The notes: generated by a model not told the origin, from the sequence alone. 64,000 bases of DNA from an uncultured Lachnospiraceae bacterium (GCA_902780405.1 CACZFI010000001.1:248001-312000), one strand, 5' to 3'; shown: positions 50,759 to 60,062, numbered from the stretch's first letter. Translations and numbers: made by a program.

Positions 50759-53412
50759 GAGTCAGAGAATTGGCAAAAGAGCTTTCTGCCGAGCTTGGCA
50801 GAGAAGTGAAAAGCAGTGAACTTTTGGTACATCTCAACAAGAAGAATGAAGCACTGGTTGCTGCAAGTAATGTCAGCGATGAGCTGATCACATATATTAG
50901 AGGAATCTTCGGAAAGGGCGGCAATGCTCCCGCATCGGCAAAGCCGGCTGCAAAGCCCGAGCAAAAGCCTGCCGAAAAACCGGCTGCAAAACCGGCAGCA
51001 AAGCCTGAAGCAAAGGCGGAAACAAAGCCTGAGCATAAGGCTCCCGAAAAGGCTCCCGTAAAGGCTGAGAATAAGCCCGAGAACAAGCCCGAAAAGAAGG
51101 GTGAGATCGTAAGAAGCTTTGACAGAAGAGATAACGGAAGAAGACCTGAGGGTGGTCGCCCCGACGGAAGAAGACCCGAAGGCGGTCGTCCCGATGGAAG
51201 AAGACCCGAAGGCGGTCGTCCCGACGGCAGAAGACCTGAAGGCGGTCGTCCCGACGGTAGAAGACCCGAAGGCGGAAGACCTGACGGAAGAAGACCCGAA
51301 GGCGGTCGTCCCGACGGCAGAAGACCTGACGGAAGAAGACCCGAGGGCGGTCGTCCCGACGGAAGAAGACCCGAGGGCGGAAGACCTGACGGAAGAAGAC
51401 CCGAGGGCGGTCGTCCCGACGGAAGAAGACCCGAACCCGCAAGACCTATGGAGCGCCCGAATGACAAAAAGCGTGCCGATCGCCGCGAGGGTGAGAAGAA
51501 GGAGCGCGAGAAGGAAGAGAGAAGACAGGGCGAAAAGAAGGGCCGTGTATCCGTATTTGACGGAAGAGACAGAAAGGACTTCAGAAACAACAAGAAGCGC
51601 AATCAGGATCATCGTGAGGAACCCAAAAAGCAGGAGCCCAAGGCACCCGCAGAGCCCGTGATCAAGTCCGTTGAGCTTCCGGAAGTGCTTTCCGTAAGTG
51701 AGCTTGCATCCAAGATCAAGGTGCCTGTTGCACAGCTGATCAAAAAGCTCTTTATGGCCGGTAAGGTATACAATGTTAATTCCGACCTTTCCTTTGACGA
51801 AGCTGCCGAAATCGCACTTGAGTATAACTACATCGCAGAGGAAGAGGAGAAGGTAGACGTTATCGAAGAACTCCTCAAGGAAGAGGAAGAGGACGATTCC
51901 AAGATGACACCGAGACCTCCTGTTGTCTGCGTTATGGGTCACGTTGACCACGGTAAAACTTCCCTTCTCGATGCGATCCGTGATTCATCCGTAACAGAGG
52001 GTGAGGCCGGCGGTATCACACAGCACATCGGTGCTTCCGTGGTACGTGCCAACGGTCAGAAGATCACCTTCCTTGATACACCGGGACACGAAGCATTTAC
52101 CGCCATGCGTATGCGTGGTGCGCAGAGTACGGATATTGCGATCCTTGTTGTAGCTGCAGACGACGGTGTTATGCCCCAGACAGTCGAGGCAATCAACCAT
52201 GCCAAGGCGGCCGGTATCGAGATCATCGTTGCCATCAACAAGATTGATAAGGAAAGCGCGAATATCGAACGTGTGAAGCAGGAGCTGATGGAGTATGAGC
52301 TTATCCCCGAGGATTGGGGCGGTTCCACCATCTTCTGTCCTGTATCCGCACATACAAAGCAGGGTATCGACAATCTGCTTGATATGATCCTTCTTACCGC
52401 AGAGATCCTTGAGTTAAAGGCCAACAAGAAGCGTAAGGCAAGAGGTATCGTGATCGAGGCACAGCTTGATAAGGGACGTGGTTCCGTTGCGACCATCCTC
52501 GTACAGAAGGGTACACTCCATGTCGGAGATTACGTTGCGATCGGCGACACCCACGGAAAGATCCGTGCCATGTTTGACGACAAGCAAAGACGCGTGAAGG
52601 AAGCTGGTCCTTCCATGCCGGTTGAGATCCTCGGACTTGACGGTGTTCCCCAGTCCGGTGAGATCTGTATGGCTGTAGACAGCGAGAAGGAAGCGCGTAC
52701 GATCAGCGATGCATTTATCGCAAGAGGCAAGGAGAAGCTTATCGCAGATACCAAGTCTCATATGTCACTGGATGATCTTTACAACAAGATCCAGGAAGGC
52801 AACATCAAAGAATTAAACCTGATCATCAAGGCCGATGTACAGGGCTCCGTAGAAGCAGTAAAGACCAGTCTCTTAAAGCTTTCCAACGACGAGGTTGCTG
52901 TAAAATGTATCCACTCGGGCGTTGGTGCCATCAACGAGAGCGATGTTATCCTTGCTTCTGCATCTGATGCGATCATCATCGGATTCAACATCCGTCCCGA
53001 CAACCAGGCGAAGGATGTGGCTGAGCGTGAGAAGGTAGACATCAGACTTTACAAGGTGATCTACAATGCCATCGAGGATATTGAGTCTGCCATGAAGGGT
53101 ATGCTCGATCCCATCTTCGAGGAGAAGGTGACCGGTCATGCCGAGGTACGCCAGGTATTTAAAGCATCCGGTATCGGTTCCATTGCAGGTTCTTATGTAC
53201 TTGACGGCTTTATCAAGCGCGGCTGTAAGGTTCGTATCACCAGAGAAGGTGAGCTGATCTTTGAGGGACCGCTTGCTTCCTTAAAGCGTTTCAAGGATGA
53301 TGTAAAAGAAGTGAAGTCCGGCTTTGAGTGCGGTCTTGTTATGGAAGACTTCAACGATATCAAGGTTGAGGACCAGATTGAAGCATATGTGATGGAGGAG
53401 GTTCCCAGATAA
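50755..53412 (+). CDS. infB: Translation initiation factor IF-2
   Basis: GTPase that places initiator tRNA on the 30S subunit. 885 residues: N-terminal helical domain (about 1-55), a long basic low-complexity region (about 60-300) with Lys/Pro/Ala sequence and an Arg-Pro-Glu-Gly decapeptide repeat array, a second N-terminal helical domain (about 305-365), the G domain (about 385-555; [28 protein letters not shown]) and domains II-IV to the end. The repeat array makes the N-terminal half unusually arginine-rich. Start overlaps ylxQ, stop overlaps rbfA (TAATG). Confidence 0.97.
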   Translation: MRVRELAKELSAELGREVKSSELLVHLNKKNEALVAASNVSDELITYIRGIFGKGGNAPASAKPAAKPEQKPAEKPAAKPAAKPEAKAETKPEHKAPEKAPVKAENKPENKPEKKGEIVRSFDRRDNGRRPEGGRPDGRRPEGGRPDGRRPEGGRPDGRRPEGGRPDGRRPEGGRPDGRRPEGGRPDGRRPDGRRPEGGRPDGRRPEGGRPDGRRPEGGRPDGRRPEPARPMERPNDKKRADRREGEKKEREKEERRQGEKKGRVSVFDGRDRKDFRNNKKRNQDHREEPKKQEPKAPAEPVIKSVELPEVLSVSELASKIKVPVAQLIKKLFMAGKVYNVNSDLSFDEAAEIALEYNYIAEEEEKVDVIEELLKEEEEDDSKMTPRPPVVCVMGHVDHGKTSLLDAIRDSSVTEGEAGGITQHIGASVVRANGQKITFLDTPGHEAFTAMRMRGAQSTDIAILVVAADDGVMPQTVEAINHAKAAGIEIIVAINKIDKESANIERVKQELMEYELIPEDWGGSTIFCPVSAHTKQGIDNLLDMILLTAEILELKANKKRKARGIVIEAQLDKGRGSVATILVQKGTLHVGDYVAIGDTHGKIRAMFDDKQRRVKEAGPSMPVEILGLDGVPQSGEICMAVDSEKEARTISDAFIARGKEKLIADTKSHMSLDDLYNKIQEGNIKELNLIIKADVQGSVEAVKTSLLKLSNDEVAVKCIHSGVGAINESDVILASASDAIIIGFNIRPDNQAKDVAEREKVDIRLYKVIYNAIEDIESAMKGMLDPIFEEKVTGHAEVRQVFKASGIGSIAGSYVLDGFIKRGCKVRITREGELIFEGPLASLKRFKDDVKEVKSGFECGLVMEDFNDIKVEDQIEAYVMEEVPR
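51142..51426 (+). repeat. Tandem 30-bp coding repeat array in infB
   Basis: Nine copies of the decapeptide [10 protein letters not shown] plus one half copy (RPDGR, after the sixth unit), 285 bases in all. Copies differ mostly at silent positions (GGT CGT/CGC versus GGA AGA), so the protein repeat is better kept than the DNA repeat. The array also keeps other frames open, which creates long spurious reading frames on both strands. Confidence 0.95.
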
Positions 53413-53804
53413 TGAGGAAAACCGCTCACAAATATGACAGGGTCGGAAGCGAGATCCGAAAGGAGCTTTCCGAGATCATCAGTTATGAGATCAAAGACCC
53501 GCGCATTTCGGGGATGACATCCGTTACGGATGTCGAAGTAACCCCGGATCTTAAGTATTGTAAGGTGTTTATCAGTGTGCTCGGAGATGAAGATGCGGAA
53601 AAGTCCACGATTGAGGGACTGAAGAGCGCAGCCGGTTTTATCAGAAAGAAGCTAGCTGCATCCGTCAATCTTCGAAATACACCGGAGTTAAACTTTGTTT
53701 CCGACACCTCGATCCGCTACGGTATTGAGATGTCCAAGAGAATCGATGAGATTCTCGGGAAAGAAGAAGAGGCAAAGCGTGAATCAACTGATCAAAAAGA
53801 TTGA
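53412..53804 (+). CDS. rbfA: 30S ribosome-binding factor RbfA
   Basis: Cold-shock 30S maturation factor with a KH-type fold. 130 residues with RVGSEIRKELSEIISYEIKD, DVEVTPDLKYCKVFISVLGD and IRKKLAASVNLRNTPEL. Follows infB with a one-base overlap, and its 3' end overlaps nrnA by 26 bases. Confidence 0.96.
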   Translation: MRKTAHKYDRVGSEIRKELSEIISYEIKDPRISGMTSVTDVEVTPDLKYCKVFISVLGDEDAEKSTIEGLKSAAGFIRKKLAASVNLRNTPELNFVSDTSIRYGIEMSKRIDEILGKEEEAKRESTDQKD

Positions 53805-54738
53805 GCAGGCAGAGCGTATCGCACTGGTCGGACATATTCGTCCCGACGGAGACTGCGTAGGCTCCTGCCTGGGGCTCTACAATTACATACTCGATAATTA
53901 TCCCGAGAAGAAGACGGATGTGTATCTGCAGGAAATCCCGGCGAGTTTTCATTTTCTTCGGGGTGCGGATCTCATTTTGCATGAGACGCAGAACACCGTT
54001 TATGATCTTGCGATCTCTTTGGATTGCGGTGACACGGACAGACACGGCGAACTTTCGGCCTGCTATCAAACGGCCGCAGATACCGTCTGTATCGATCATC
54101 ACAGAAGCAATCAGGGTTTTGGCGATTTTTTCTACTGTGATCCGGATGCATCTTCCACCTGTGAGATTCTGTGCCGTTTTTTAGACCATGAAAAGATCGG
54201 AAAATGTGCTGCCGAAGCGTTGTATCTCGGTATCGTGCATGACACGGGTGTATTTAAGTATCCCGCAACCACGGAAGATACCATGCGCATCGCAGGTATG
54301 CTGATGTCAAAAGGCTTGGATTCCCAGTTTATCATTGACGAGACGTTCTACAAGGTGACTTACAAGCAAAACCGTCTCACGGGGCAGGCGCTTTTAAATG
54401 CAAAGCTTTACTGTGGCGGGAAAGCTATCTCTACCTGCATCACGCGGGAGATGTTTGATGCCTTTGACTGCTCCAAGCAGGAGACGGAGGGCATTGTAGA
54501 CAAGCTTCGCGTGACGGAGGGCGTTGAACTTGCGGTTTTCATCTACCATGTGAAAGAAGATCGCTATAAGTATTCCCTTCGCTCGGTGAAGGAAATCGAC
54601 GTAAGCACCATAGCGTGCAATTTCGGTGGAGGCGGACATATCCGTGCAGCCGGTTTTGACTACTGCGGTGACCCCGAGGAGATTCTTTCGAAGGTGCTTT
54701 CCTTAGCCGAAGAACAGTGGAAGCAGATGGGTAAGTAA
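53779..54738 (+). CDS. nrnA: DHH/DHHA1 phosphoesterase, NrnA-like oligoribonuclease / pAp phosphatase
   Basis: 319 residues. The DHH domain shows GHIRPDGDCVGSCLGL (about 16-31), SLDCGDTDRHGE, the CIDHHRSN motif (about 95-102) and GIVHDTGVFKYP; the DHHA1 domain ends with NFGGGGHIRAAGF. NrnA degrades nano-RNAs and 3'-phosphoadenosine-5'-phosphate; relatives degrade pApA from c-di-AMP or pGpG. The start is probably GTG 53779, six bases behind AGAGG and overlapping rbfA by 26 bases; no ATG lies closer to the conserved N-terminus. Confidence 0.92.
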   Translation: MNQLIKKIEQAERIALVGHIRPDGDCVGSCLGLYNYILDNYPEKKTDVYLQEIPASFHFLRGADLILHETQNTVYDLAISLDCGDTDRHGELSACYQTAADTVCIDHHRSNQGFGDFFYCDPDASSTCEILCRFLDHEKIGKCAAEALYLGIVHDTGVFKYPATTEDTMRIAGMLMSKGLDSQFIIDETFYKVTYKQNRLTGQALLNAKLYCGGKAISTCITREMFDAFDCSKQETEGIVDKLRVTEGVELAVFIYHVKEDRYKYSLRSVKEIDVSTIACNFGGGGHIRAAGFDYCGDPEEILSKVLSLAEEQWKQMGK

Positions 54739-54744
54739 GAAGAT

Positions 54745-55653
54745 ATGTACGACGGAATCATCAATGTCTATAAGGAACCCGGATTTACATCCTTTGATGT
54801 ATGTGCCAAGCTTCGAGGTATTCTTCACCAAAAAAAGATCGGCCATACCGGGACACTTGACCCGATGGCGACGGGGGTTCTTCCCGTATGCCTCGGCAAG
54901 GCAACCAAACTTGCCGGGCTTTTGACCGATAAGGACAAGGAATACCGTGCCGTGATTCGCTTCGGTAGTGCAACCGACACGGAAGATATCACGGGAGAGG
55001 TGATTTCCTCTGTCAGTGAGGAGGAAGTATATAAACTTTCGGATGAGATGATCAATGAAGCGATTCGATCGTTTATCGGGTCCTATGACCAGCTTCCGCC
55101 CATGTATTCCGCCATCAAAAAAGACGGAAAGAAGCTTTATGAGTATGCCAGGGCGGGAATTGCTGTCGAACGTGAAAAACGACCGGTGACCATTCATGCG
55201 ATCTCGGATGTGAGGATCGATCTTCCGGACGTTTCTTTTGATGTACACTGCTCGAAGGGAACCTATATCAGAAGCCTGGTACGCGATATCGGAGAGAAGA
55301 TGGGTGTACCTGCGACGCTTGAAGCACTTACCAGAAGCCGTGTGAAGGACTTTCATCTCTCGGAAGCGAAAAAACTGTCTGAGATTGAAGATGCTTTACG
55401 AGAGGGATCCATTGATTCGCTGATCCTTCCGACGGACGCTTTGCTTACGGAATATAAAAAGATTACGGTTTTGGAATCCGGTACCAAACTTCTTCAAAAC
55501 GGAAATAAACTGCCGGAAGATTTAATTAGTTCACAAGAAGGAAATTATGTAAACGAACAGATTTATCGCGTTTATATGAAAGATACATTTACAGCTCTTT
55601 ATATGTATCATGAAAGTGAAAAATCCTTTCATCCGTATAAAATGTTTTTATAG
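54745..55653 (+). CDS. truB: tRNA pseudouridine(55) synthase
   Basis: Makes pseudouridine 55 in the T loop of tRNAs. 302 residues with INVYKEPGFTSFDVCAKLR, the catalytic GHTGTLDPMATGVLPVCLGKATKL (split here as GHTGTLDPMATG and VLPVCLGKATKL; aspartate in TLDP), MYSAIKKDGKKLYEYARAG and GTYIRSLVRDIG. The C-terminal 60 residues are AT-rich in their coding sequence. Follows nrnA by six bases. Confidence 0.96.
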   Translation: MYDGIINVYKEPGFTSFDVCAKLRGILHQKKIGHTGTLDPMATGVLPVCLGKATKLAGLLTDKDKEYRAVIRFGSATDTEDITGEVISSVSEEEVYKLSDEMINEAIRSFIGSYDQLPPMYSAIKKDGKKLYEYARAGIAVEREKRPVTIHAISDVRIDLPDVSFDVHCSKGTYIRSLVRDIGEKMGVPATLEALTRSRVKDFHLSEAKKLSEIEDALREGSIDSLILPTDALLTEYKKITVLESGTKLLQNGNKLPEDLISSQEGNYVNEQIYRVYMKDTFTALYMYHESEKSFHPYKMFL

Positions 55654-55660
55654 GTAGCTC

Positions 55661-56560
55661 ATGAAAATCATTCCCTATCAGGAAAAATTAGATTCTACGG
55701 CCATCGCTGTTGCGATCGGAAAGTTCGAGACGCTGCATCCCGGACATACGAAGTTGATCGAAGCTGTGGTAGAAGCAGGACAGGCACTTTCAATCACGCC
55801 TGCCGTCTTATCCATTGAACACCCGGGTGAACCCGGTGTTCTTTCTTTTGATGAGAGAGAAGGTCTGCTTTCCGAAAGCGGAATCCGCTTGCATCTTACC
55901 TGTGCGTTTGATGAGCATTTTATGAATCTTTCCGCAGAGGCTTTCGTCCGTGACGTTCTTCTGTCCAACCTGTCCGTAAAGCATGTGGTGGTCGGACACG
56001 ATTTTCGTTTTGGTCATCAAAGAACCGGCGATGTAGCGCTTTTGGAGAAATTATCTGACGAGCTTGGCTTCGGCCTTACCGTAATTCCCGAGCAGACCTA
56101 TGACGGAAAGAAGCTTTCAAGCAGCGGAATTCGCGAGGCTCTTTCTAACGGAGATGTAACTTTGGTTGAGGATATGATGGGACGTCCCTACTGTCTGAGC
56201 GGCACCGTGGTAACCGGAAAGCGTCTCGGACGCACACTCGGTTTTCCGACAGCCAATTTAAATACGGACGGAAACAAGATCCTGCCGGCGAGCGGTGTTT
56301 ATATCACAAAGGTTGCTGTGGACGAAAACACCTACTACGGTCTTACCAATGTGGGCAGCAACCCGACCGTGCACACGGGAAATGACATCTTTGTGGAAAC
56401 GAACCTGATGGATTTTTCGGGGGATCTTTACGGCAAAAACATTACACTTTCATTTGTTGAAAGAGTGCGCGGAGAGCGCAAATTTGCCTCAACTTATGAA
56501 TTGAAAAATCAGATGGAATCTGATAGAATGTATCTCGTGACAAAAATCACGCACCAGTAG
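55661..56560 (+). CDS. ribF: Bifunctional riboflavin kinase / FAD synthetase
   Basis: Makes FMN and FAD. 299 residues: N-terminal adenylyltransferase domain (about 1-175; AIGKFETLHPGHTKLIE, VVVGHDFRFGHQRTGD, SSSGIREALSNGDV) and C-terminal riboflavin kinase domain (about 180-299; GRTLGFPTANLN, GLTNVGSNPTV, FVERVRGERKF). The usual G(N/F)FDGVHxGH-type motif reads GKFETLHPGH. Its last three codons and stop lie inside the tRNA-Arg gene, and its 3' end carries the tRNA promoter. Confidence 0.95.
   Translation: MKIIPYQEKLDSTAIAVAIGKFETLHPGHTKLIEAVVEAGQALSITPAVLSIEHPGEPGVLSFDEREGLLSESGIRLHLTCAFDEHFMNLSAEAFVRDVLLSNLSVKHVVVGHDFRFGHQRTGDVALLEKLSDELGFGLTVIPEQTYDGKKLSSSGIREALSNGDVTLVEDMMGRPYCLSGTVVTGKRLGRTLGFPTANLNTDGNKILPASGVYITKVAVDENTYYGLTNVGSNPTVHTGNDIFVETNLMDFSGDLYGKNITLSFVERVRGERKFASTYELKNQMESDRMYLVTKITHQ
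56501..56529 (+). promoter_or_regulatory. Promoter of tRNA-Arg, within the ribF 3' end
   Basis: TTGAAA at 56501-56506 and TAGAAT at 56524-56529 with a 17-base spacer; predicted start about 15 bases before the tRNA. A 7-bp inverted repeat, ATCAGAT / ATCTGAT (56508-56524), fills most of the spacer and touches the -10 box. Confidence 0.65.
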
Positions 56561-56622
56561 CTCAGTGGATAGAGCAATGGCCTCCGGAGCCATGTGCGGA
56601 GGTTCGATTCCTCTCTGGTGCA
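56551..56622 (+). tRNA. tRNA-Arg (anticodon CCG)
   Basis: Full cloverleaf: acceptor GCACCAG (56551-56557) with CTGGTGC (56615-56621), D stem GCTC/GAGC, anticodon stem ATGGC/GCCAT with anticodon CCG at 56584-56586, four-base variable loop, T stem GGAGG/CCTCT (one G-T pair) with loop TTCGATT, discriminator A. CCA is not encoded. Reads CGG codons. The first ten bases overlap the end of ribF. Confidence 0.97.
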
Positions 56623-56653
56623 TTTTCAGATTTTACAGTTTAAGGAGTCCGAT

Positions 56654-57319
56654 ATGAGCAAGGAACAACATAAATCCGGCAAGGGTGTTGCGATACTGTT
56701 TCTGGTATTTGCCTGGTTGATCTTCATCCTGCTTGCTTTGGTATTTTACTTCTATTATTTTGATAAACTCGATTTCAATGCTATCTTCGGAAAAAAAGAG
56801 ACGACGGAGACCGTAGATACGGCAAAGCCGTCCTATGAAACCAACGCCGATGTAGCCATCAATTCGCTGGTTGTAGAGTATTACACGGCTCTTGCGATCT
56901 GCGATCAGGCGAAGTTAAAGACGCTTGTGACAGATCCGTCACAGTTTGATGATATGAGTCCGTATCAGAGGACAGCGAACAAGATCACCAATTATGCGAA
57001 TGTCAACTGTTACACGCTTCCCGGTTATACCGAAGACGGAACGGTCTGCTATGTGATCTGTAATCTGACGATCGCCGATGTACAGAGCTCACCTTTAAAC
57101 ATCAGCCGTATGTATATCGTGAAGGATGCGTCCGGTAATTATAAGATTGACAACAGTTCGCCGAGTCAGGAACTTGATGCATTTCTTGATACCCAGGATG
57201 CGAATCCGGACATTCAGGATCTGTACAAGAAGGTTCGCGACGATATCGATCGATGCGTTGCAAGTGATGAAAAGTTTGCGGCGTTTTACAACGAGATCAA
57301 CGCTCAGCCCGGTAATTAG
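56654..57319 (+). CDS. Hypothetical single-pass membrane protein
   Basis: 221 residues, not recognised. A short basic cytosolic N-terminus (1-11), one membrane helix (about 12-36), an acidic/Thr-rich stretch (about 40-62) and a soluble, presumably extracytoplasmic domain (about 65-221) with VEYYTALAICDQAKLKTLV, which suggests an NTF2/SnoaL-like or similar fold, though this is weak. Start at ATG 56654 behind AAGGAG; an upstream in-frame ATG at 56594 lies within the tRNA and is rejected. Directly follows the tRNA with no terminator, so it may share its transcript. Confidence 0.72.
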   Translation: MSKEQHKSGKGVAILFLVFAWLIFILLALVFYFYYFDKLDFNAIFGKKETTETVDTAKPSYETNADVAINSLVVEYYTALAICDQAKLKTLVTDPSQFDDMSPYQRTANKITNYANVNCYTLPGYTEDGTVCYVICNLTIADVQSSPLNISRMYIVKDASGNYKIDNSSPSQELDAFLDTQDANPDIQDLYKKVRDDIDRCVASDEKFAAFYNEINAQPGN

Positions 57320-57325
57320 TTCACG

Positions 57326-57358
57326 AAGGCTTGTCGCTTTTGCGGCAGGCCTTTTTTT
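57326..57358 (+). terminator. Intrinsic terminator after the hypothetical membrane protein
   Basis: AAGGCTTGTCGC (57326-57337) pairs with GCGGCAGGCCTT (57342-57353), two G-T pairs, loop TTTT, with a T run (57352-57358) overlapping the stem end. Ends about 20 bases before the next start. Confidence 0.85.
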
Positions 57359-57378
57359 CAAAATGGATGAAAGAAAAG

Positions 57379-58086
57379 ATGGAAGACGGAATCAGACTGA
57401 ATAAATACTTAAGTGAAGCAGGCGTATGCTCAAGAAGACAGGCCGATAAGGATATTGCCTCCGGCTTTGTCAAGGTGGACGGAATTGTTGCCGAGCTCGG
57501 TACGAAGGTGTTTGATACCTCCGAGGTGATCTACAAGGGACGTAAGATAAAGAAGCAGCTAAGCACCGTCATCTACGCCATGAACAAACGGATCGGACAG
57601 GTCTGCACCTCAAAGGAAGCGGACAAAGACAGTCTCTTTCATGAGACGGAGTTTCCGGAACGCGTGGTCTATGTGGGCCGTCTTGATAAAGACAGTTCCG
57701 GGTTGCTCCTGCTTACCAATGACGGCGATCTTGCCAATGCGATCCAAAAAGCAAAGAACCATCACGAAAAAGAATACCATGTCCGCGTGAATAAAGACAT
57801 TACGGAAGCGTTTCTTACCGGCATGCGGGAAGGCGTCCCCATCCTTGACACGGTCACGAGACCCTGCAAGGTGAAAAAGACCGGGGCAAGAACATTTTCC
57901 ATCATATTGACGCAGGGCTTAAACCGGCAGATTCGAAGAATGTGCGATCACTTTGATTACAGGGTTGTAAGCCTGAAGCGTGTCAGGGTATTAAATGTAC
58001 GACTGGGAGATCTGCGCCCGGGAGCGTACAGGAAACTGACAGAGGAAGAGGAACAGGAGTTAAGACGTCTGGTTGATAAAGACTAG
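57379..58086 (+). CDS. rluF: rRNA pseudouridine synthase, RluF-like (RsuA family)
   Basis: Isomerises a uridine in rRNA, probably 23S U2604 by RluF similarity. 235 residues: S4 RNA-binding domain (about 5-60; IRLNKYLSEAGVCSRRQADK) and the catalytic domain with GRLDKDSSGLLLLTNDGDLA (catalytic Asp) and NHHEKEYHV, which is the RluF rather than RluB form. The start is uncertain: ATG 57379 has purine-rich sequence AAAGAAAAG in front, ATG 57367 would add four residues; earlier starts fall in the terminator. Confidence 0.88.
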   Translation: MEDGIRLNKYLSEAGVCSRRQADKDIASGFVKVDGIVAELGTKVFDTSEVIYKGRKIKKQLSTVIYAMNKRIGQVCTSKEADKDSLFHETEFPERVVYVGRLDKDSSGLLLLTNDGDLANAIQKAKNHHEKEYHVRVNKDITEAFLTGMREGVPILDTVTRPCKVKKTGARTFSIILTQGLNRQIRRMCDHFDYRVVSLKRVRVLNVRLGDLRPGAYRKLTEEEEQELRRLVDKD

Positions 58087-58112
58087 ACATATGTGGACGG
58101 AGGAAGACCATT

Positions 58113-60062
58113 ATGGATGATAAACTCGCGCGCATCCGTGAACTTACGGAGAAGTTAAACGAGGCTGCGAAGGCCTATTATCAATTTGATACGGAGATTA
58201 TGAGCAACAAGGATTATGATGCGCTCTATGATGAGCTTGTTGCGCTTGAGGAGGAGACCGGCGTTGTTCTTTCGGGAAGTCCGACGCACAAGGTTGGTTA
58301 CGAGATCTTGAGTGAGCTTCCGAAGGAGGCGCATCCTTCGCCCATGCTTTCTCTTGATAAGACGAAGGATGTGGACGCACTTGTTGCATGGCTTTCTTCT
58401 CAGGAGGGCGTGCTTTCCTGGAAATTAGACGGACTTACCGTGGTTCTTACATACGAGGGAGGAGAGCTTGTGAAGGCCGTGACCCGCGGCAACGGAACGA
58501 TCGGCGAGGTGATCACCAACAATGCCCGTGTATTTGCAAATGTTCCGAAGACGATTCCATATAAGAACGTCCTGACTGTACGTGGCGAGGCGATCATTAC
58601 ATACACCGATTTCAACCGAATCAATGACAAGATTACGGATGTTGAATCAAAGTATAAGAACCCGCGAAACTTATGCTCGGGTTCCGTAAGACAGCTCAAC
58701 AATCAGATTACTGCCGAGCGAAATGTACATTTCTTTGCATTCTCCATGCTTGATACAGGAGACGCGGCAATCGATGATCGTATTACGACACGCTTTGACT
58801 TTCTCTCGCGTATGGGATTTGATGTGGTGGAGTGGAAGAGCGTTGACGCATCAAACCTGAAAGATACCGTGGCATGGTTTTCAGCGAAAATCGAGACGAA
58901 TGATTTCCCTTCGGACGGACTTGTTCTTTCCTACAACGATTGTGTCTACGGAAAGTCCCTCGGACGTACCGCGAAGTTCCCAAGAGATGCCATTGCATTT
59001 AAGTGGGCGGATGAAGAGGCGGAGACAGAACTACTCGATGTGGAGTGGAGTCCTTCAAGAACGGGACTGATTAATCCCGTGGCAATCTTTACACCGGTAT
59101 GGCTTGAGGGCACCAGTGTATCCCGTGCCAGCATTCACAATGTCAGCATGATTCGTGAGTTAAAGCTTGGCATTGGTGATACCATCAAGGTGTACAAGGC
59201 GAATATGATCATACCACAGATTTCCGAGAACCTGACTTGTTCAGACGCTCTTGTGATTCCGGACACCTGTCCCGCCTGTGGCGGAAAGACCGTGGTTCGA
59301 AGCGAGAACGAAGCAGAGACGCTCTTTTGCCCGAACCCCGAGTGCCCCGCGAAGGCTTCAAAGCTGTTTGCACATTTCGTATCAAGAAATGCGATGAACA
59401 TCGACGGACTCTCCGAGGCGACGATTGATAAGTTCATCGATTGCGGCTACCTGACGGAGCTTTACGACCTTTATCGTTTGGATCGATATAAGAATGAGAT
59501 TGTAACTTTAGACGGCTTTGGAGAAAAGTCCTATGAGAATCTTCAGAAGGCGGTTGATGCATCGAGAGAGACGACGTTAAAGAGACTTCTCTACGGACTC
59601 GGTATTCTGAATGTTGGAAGTGCAACGGCGGGCTTAATCTGCAGATTCTTCAAGGATGATCTTGACGCGATCATGAATGCGGATACGGAGAGCCTCTGTG
59701 AGGTGGAAGGTATCGGTGAGGTGATCGCGGAAGGCATTGTGGCTTACTTTGCGGATGAGGCAAACCGCGCCGTGATCCGCGAACTTCTTAAGGAGGTAAC
59801 ACTTCGGGTAGAGGTAAACGACGCGCCGCAGGATCTTGCAGGAAAGACATTTGTTATAACGGGTTCACTCAATCATTTTGAAAACCGTGATGCCTTGAAG
59901 AAGGTGATCGAAGACCGCGGCGGAAAGGTGGCGGGAAGCGTATCCGCAAAGACACATTTCCTGATCAACAACGATGTGACATCGGGATCTTCCAAAAACC
60001 AGAAGGCAAAGTCCCTCGGAATTCCCATTATCTCCGAGGATGATTTCCTGGCCATGAGTTGA
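58113..60062 (+). CDS. ligA: NAD+-dependent DNA ligase
   Basis: Seals nicks during replication and repair. 649 residues: Ia NAD-binding domain (about 1-70), adenylation domain with the nucleophile lysine in SWKLDGLTVVL (about 108-118), OB domain, zinc finger CPACGG...CPNPECP (about 388-410), helix-hairpin-helix repeats (about 420-560) and a C-terminal BRCT domain (about 570-649; GKTFVITGSLNHFENR). Several motifs are off the common LigA form: KxDG reads KLDG, the TRGDGTxGED stretch reads TRGNGTIGEVIT, and the Ia SDAEYD reads SNKDYD. It may be a divergent LigA or a second ligase; domain set complete. Follows rluF after 26 bases. Confidence 0.93.
   Translation: MDDKLARIRELTEKLNEAAKAYYQFDTEIMSNKDYDALYDELVALEEETGVVLSGSPTHKVGYEILSELPKEAHPSPMLSLDKTKDVDALVAWLSSQEGVLSWKLDGLTVVLTYEGGELVKAVTRGNGTIGEVITNNARVFANVPKTIPYKNVLTVRGEAIITYTDFNRINDKITDVESKYKNPRNLCSGSVRQLNNQITAERNVHFFAFSMLDTGDAAIDDRITTRFDFLSRMGFDVVEWKSVDASNLKDTVAWFSAKIETNDFPSDGLVLSYNDCVYGKSLGRTAKFPRDAIAFKWADEEAETELLDVEWSPSRTGLINPVAIFTPVWLEGTSVSRASIHNVSMIRELKLGIGDTIKVYKANMIIPQISENLTCSDALVIPDTCPACGGKTVVRSENEAETLFCPNPECPAKASKLFAHFVSRNAMNIDGLSEATIDKFIDCGYLTELYDLYRLDRYKNEIVTLDGFGEKSYENLQKAVDASRETTLKRLLYGLGILNVGSATAGLICRFFKDDLDAIMNADTESLCEVEGIGEVIAEGIVAYFADEANRAVIRELLKEVTLRVEVNDAPQDLAGKTFVITGSLNHFENRDALKKVIEDRGGKVAGSVSAKTHFLINNDVTSGSSKNQKAKSLGIPIISEDDFLAMS

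Noticed and set aside
51142..51426. CRISPR-like periodic repeats
   Set aside because: The repeat unit is a multiple of three, stays in the infB frame, varies silently, and has no unique spacers.
50719..51951. Long minus-strand open frames (up to 410 residues) and a plus-strand 180-residue frame across the infB repeat region
   Set aside because: They are by-products of the 30-base repeat array, which has no stops in several frames. They have no ribosome sites, their composition is a simple repeat, and infB is certain.
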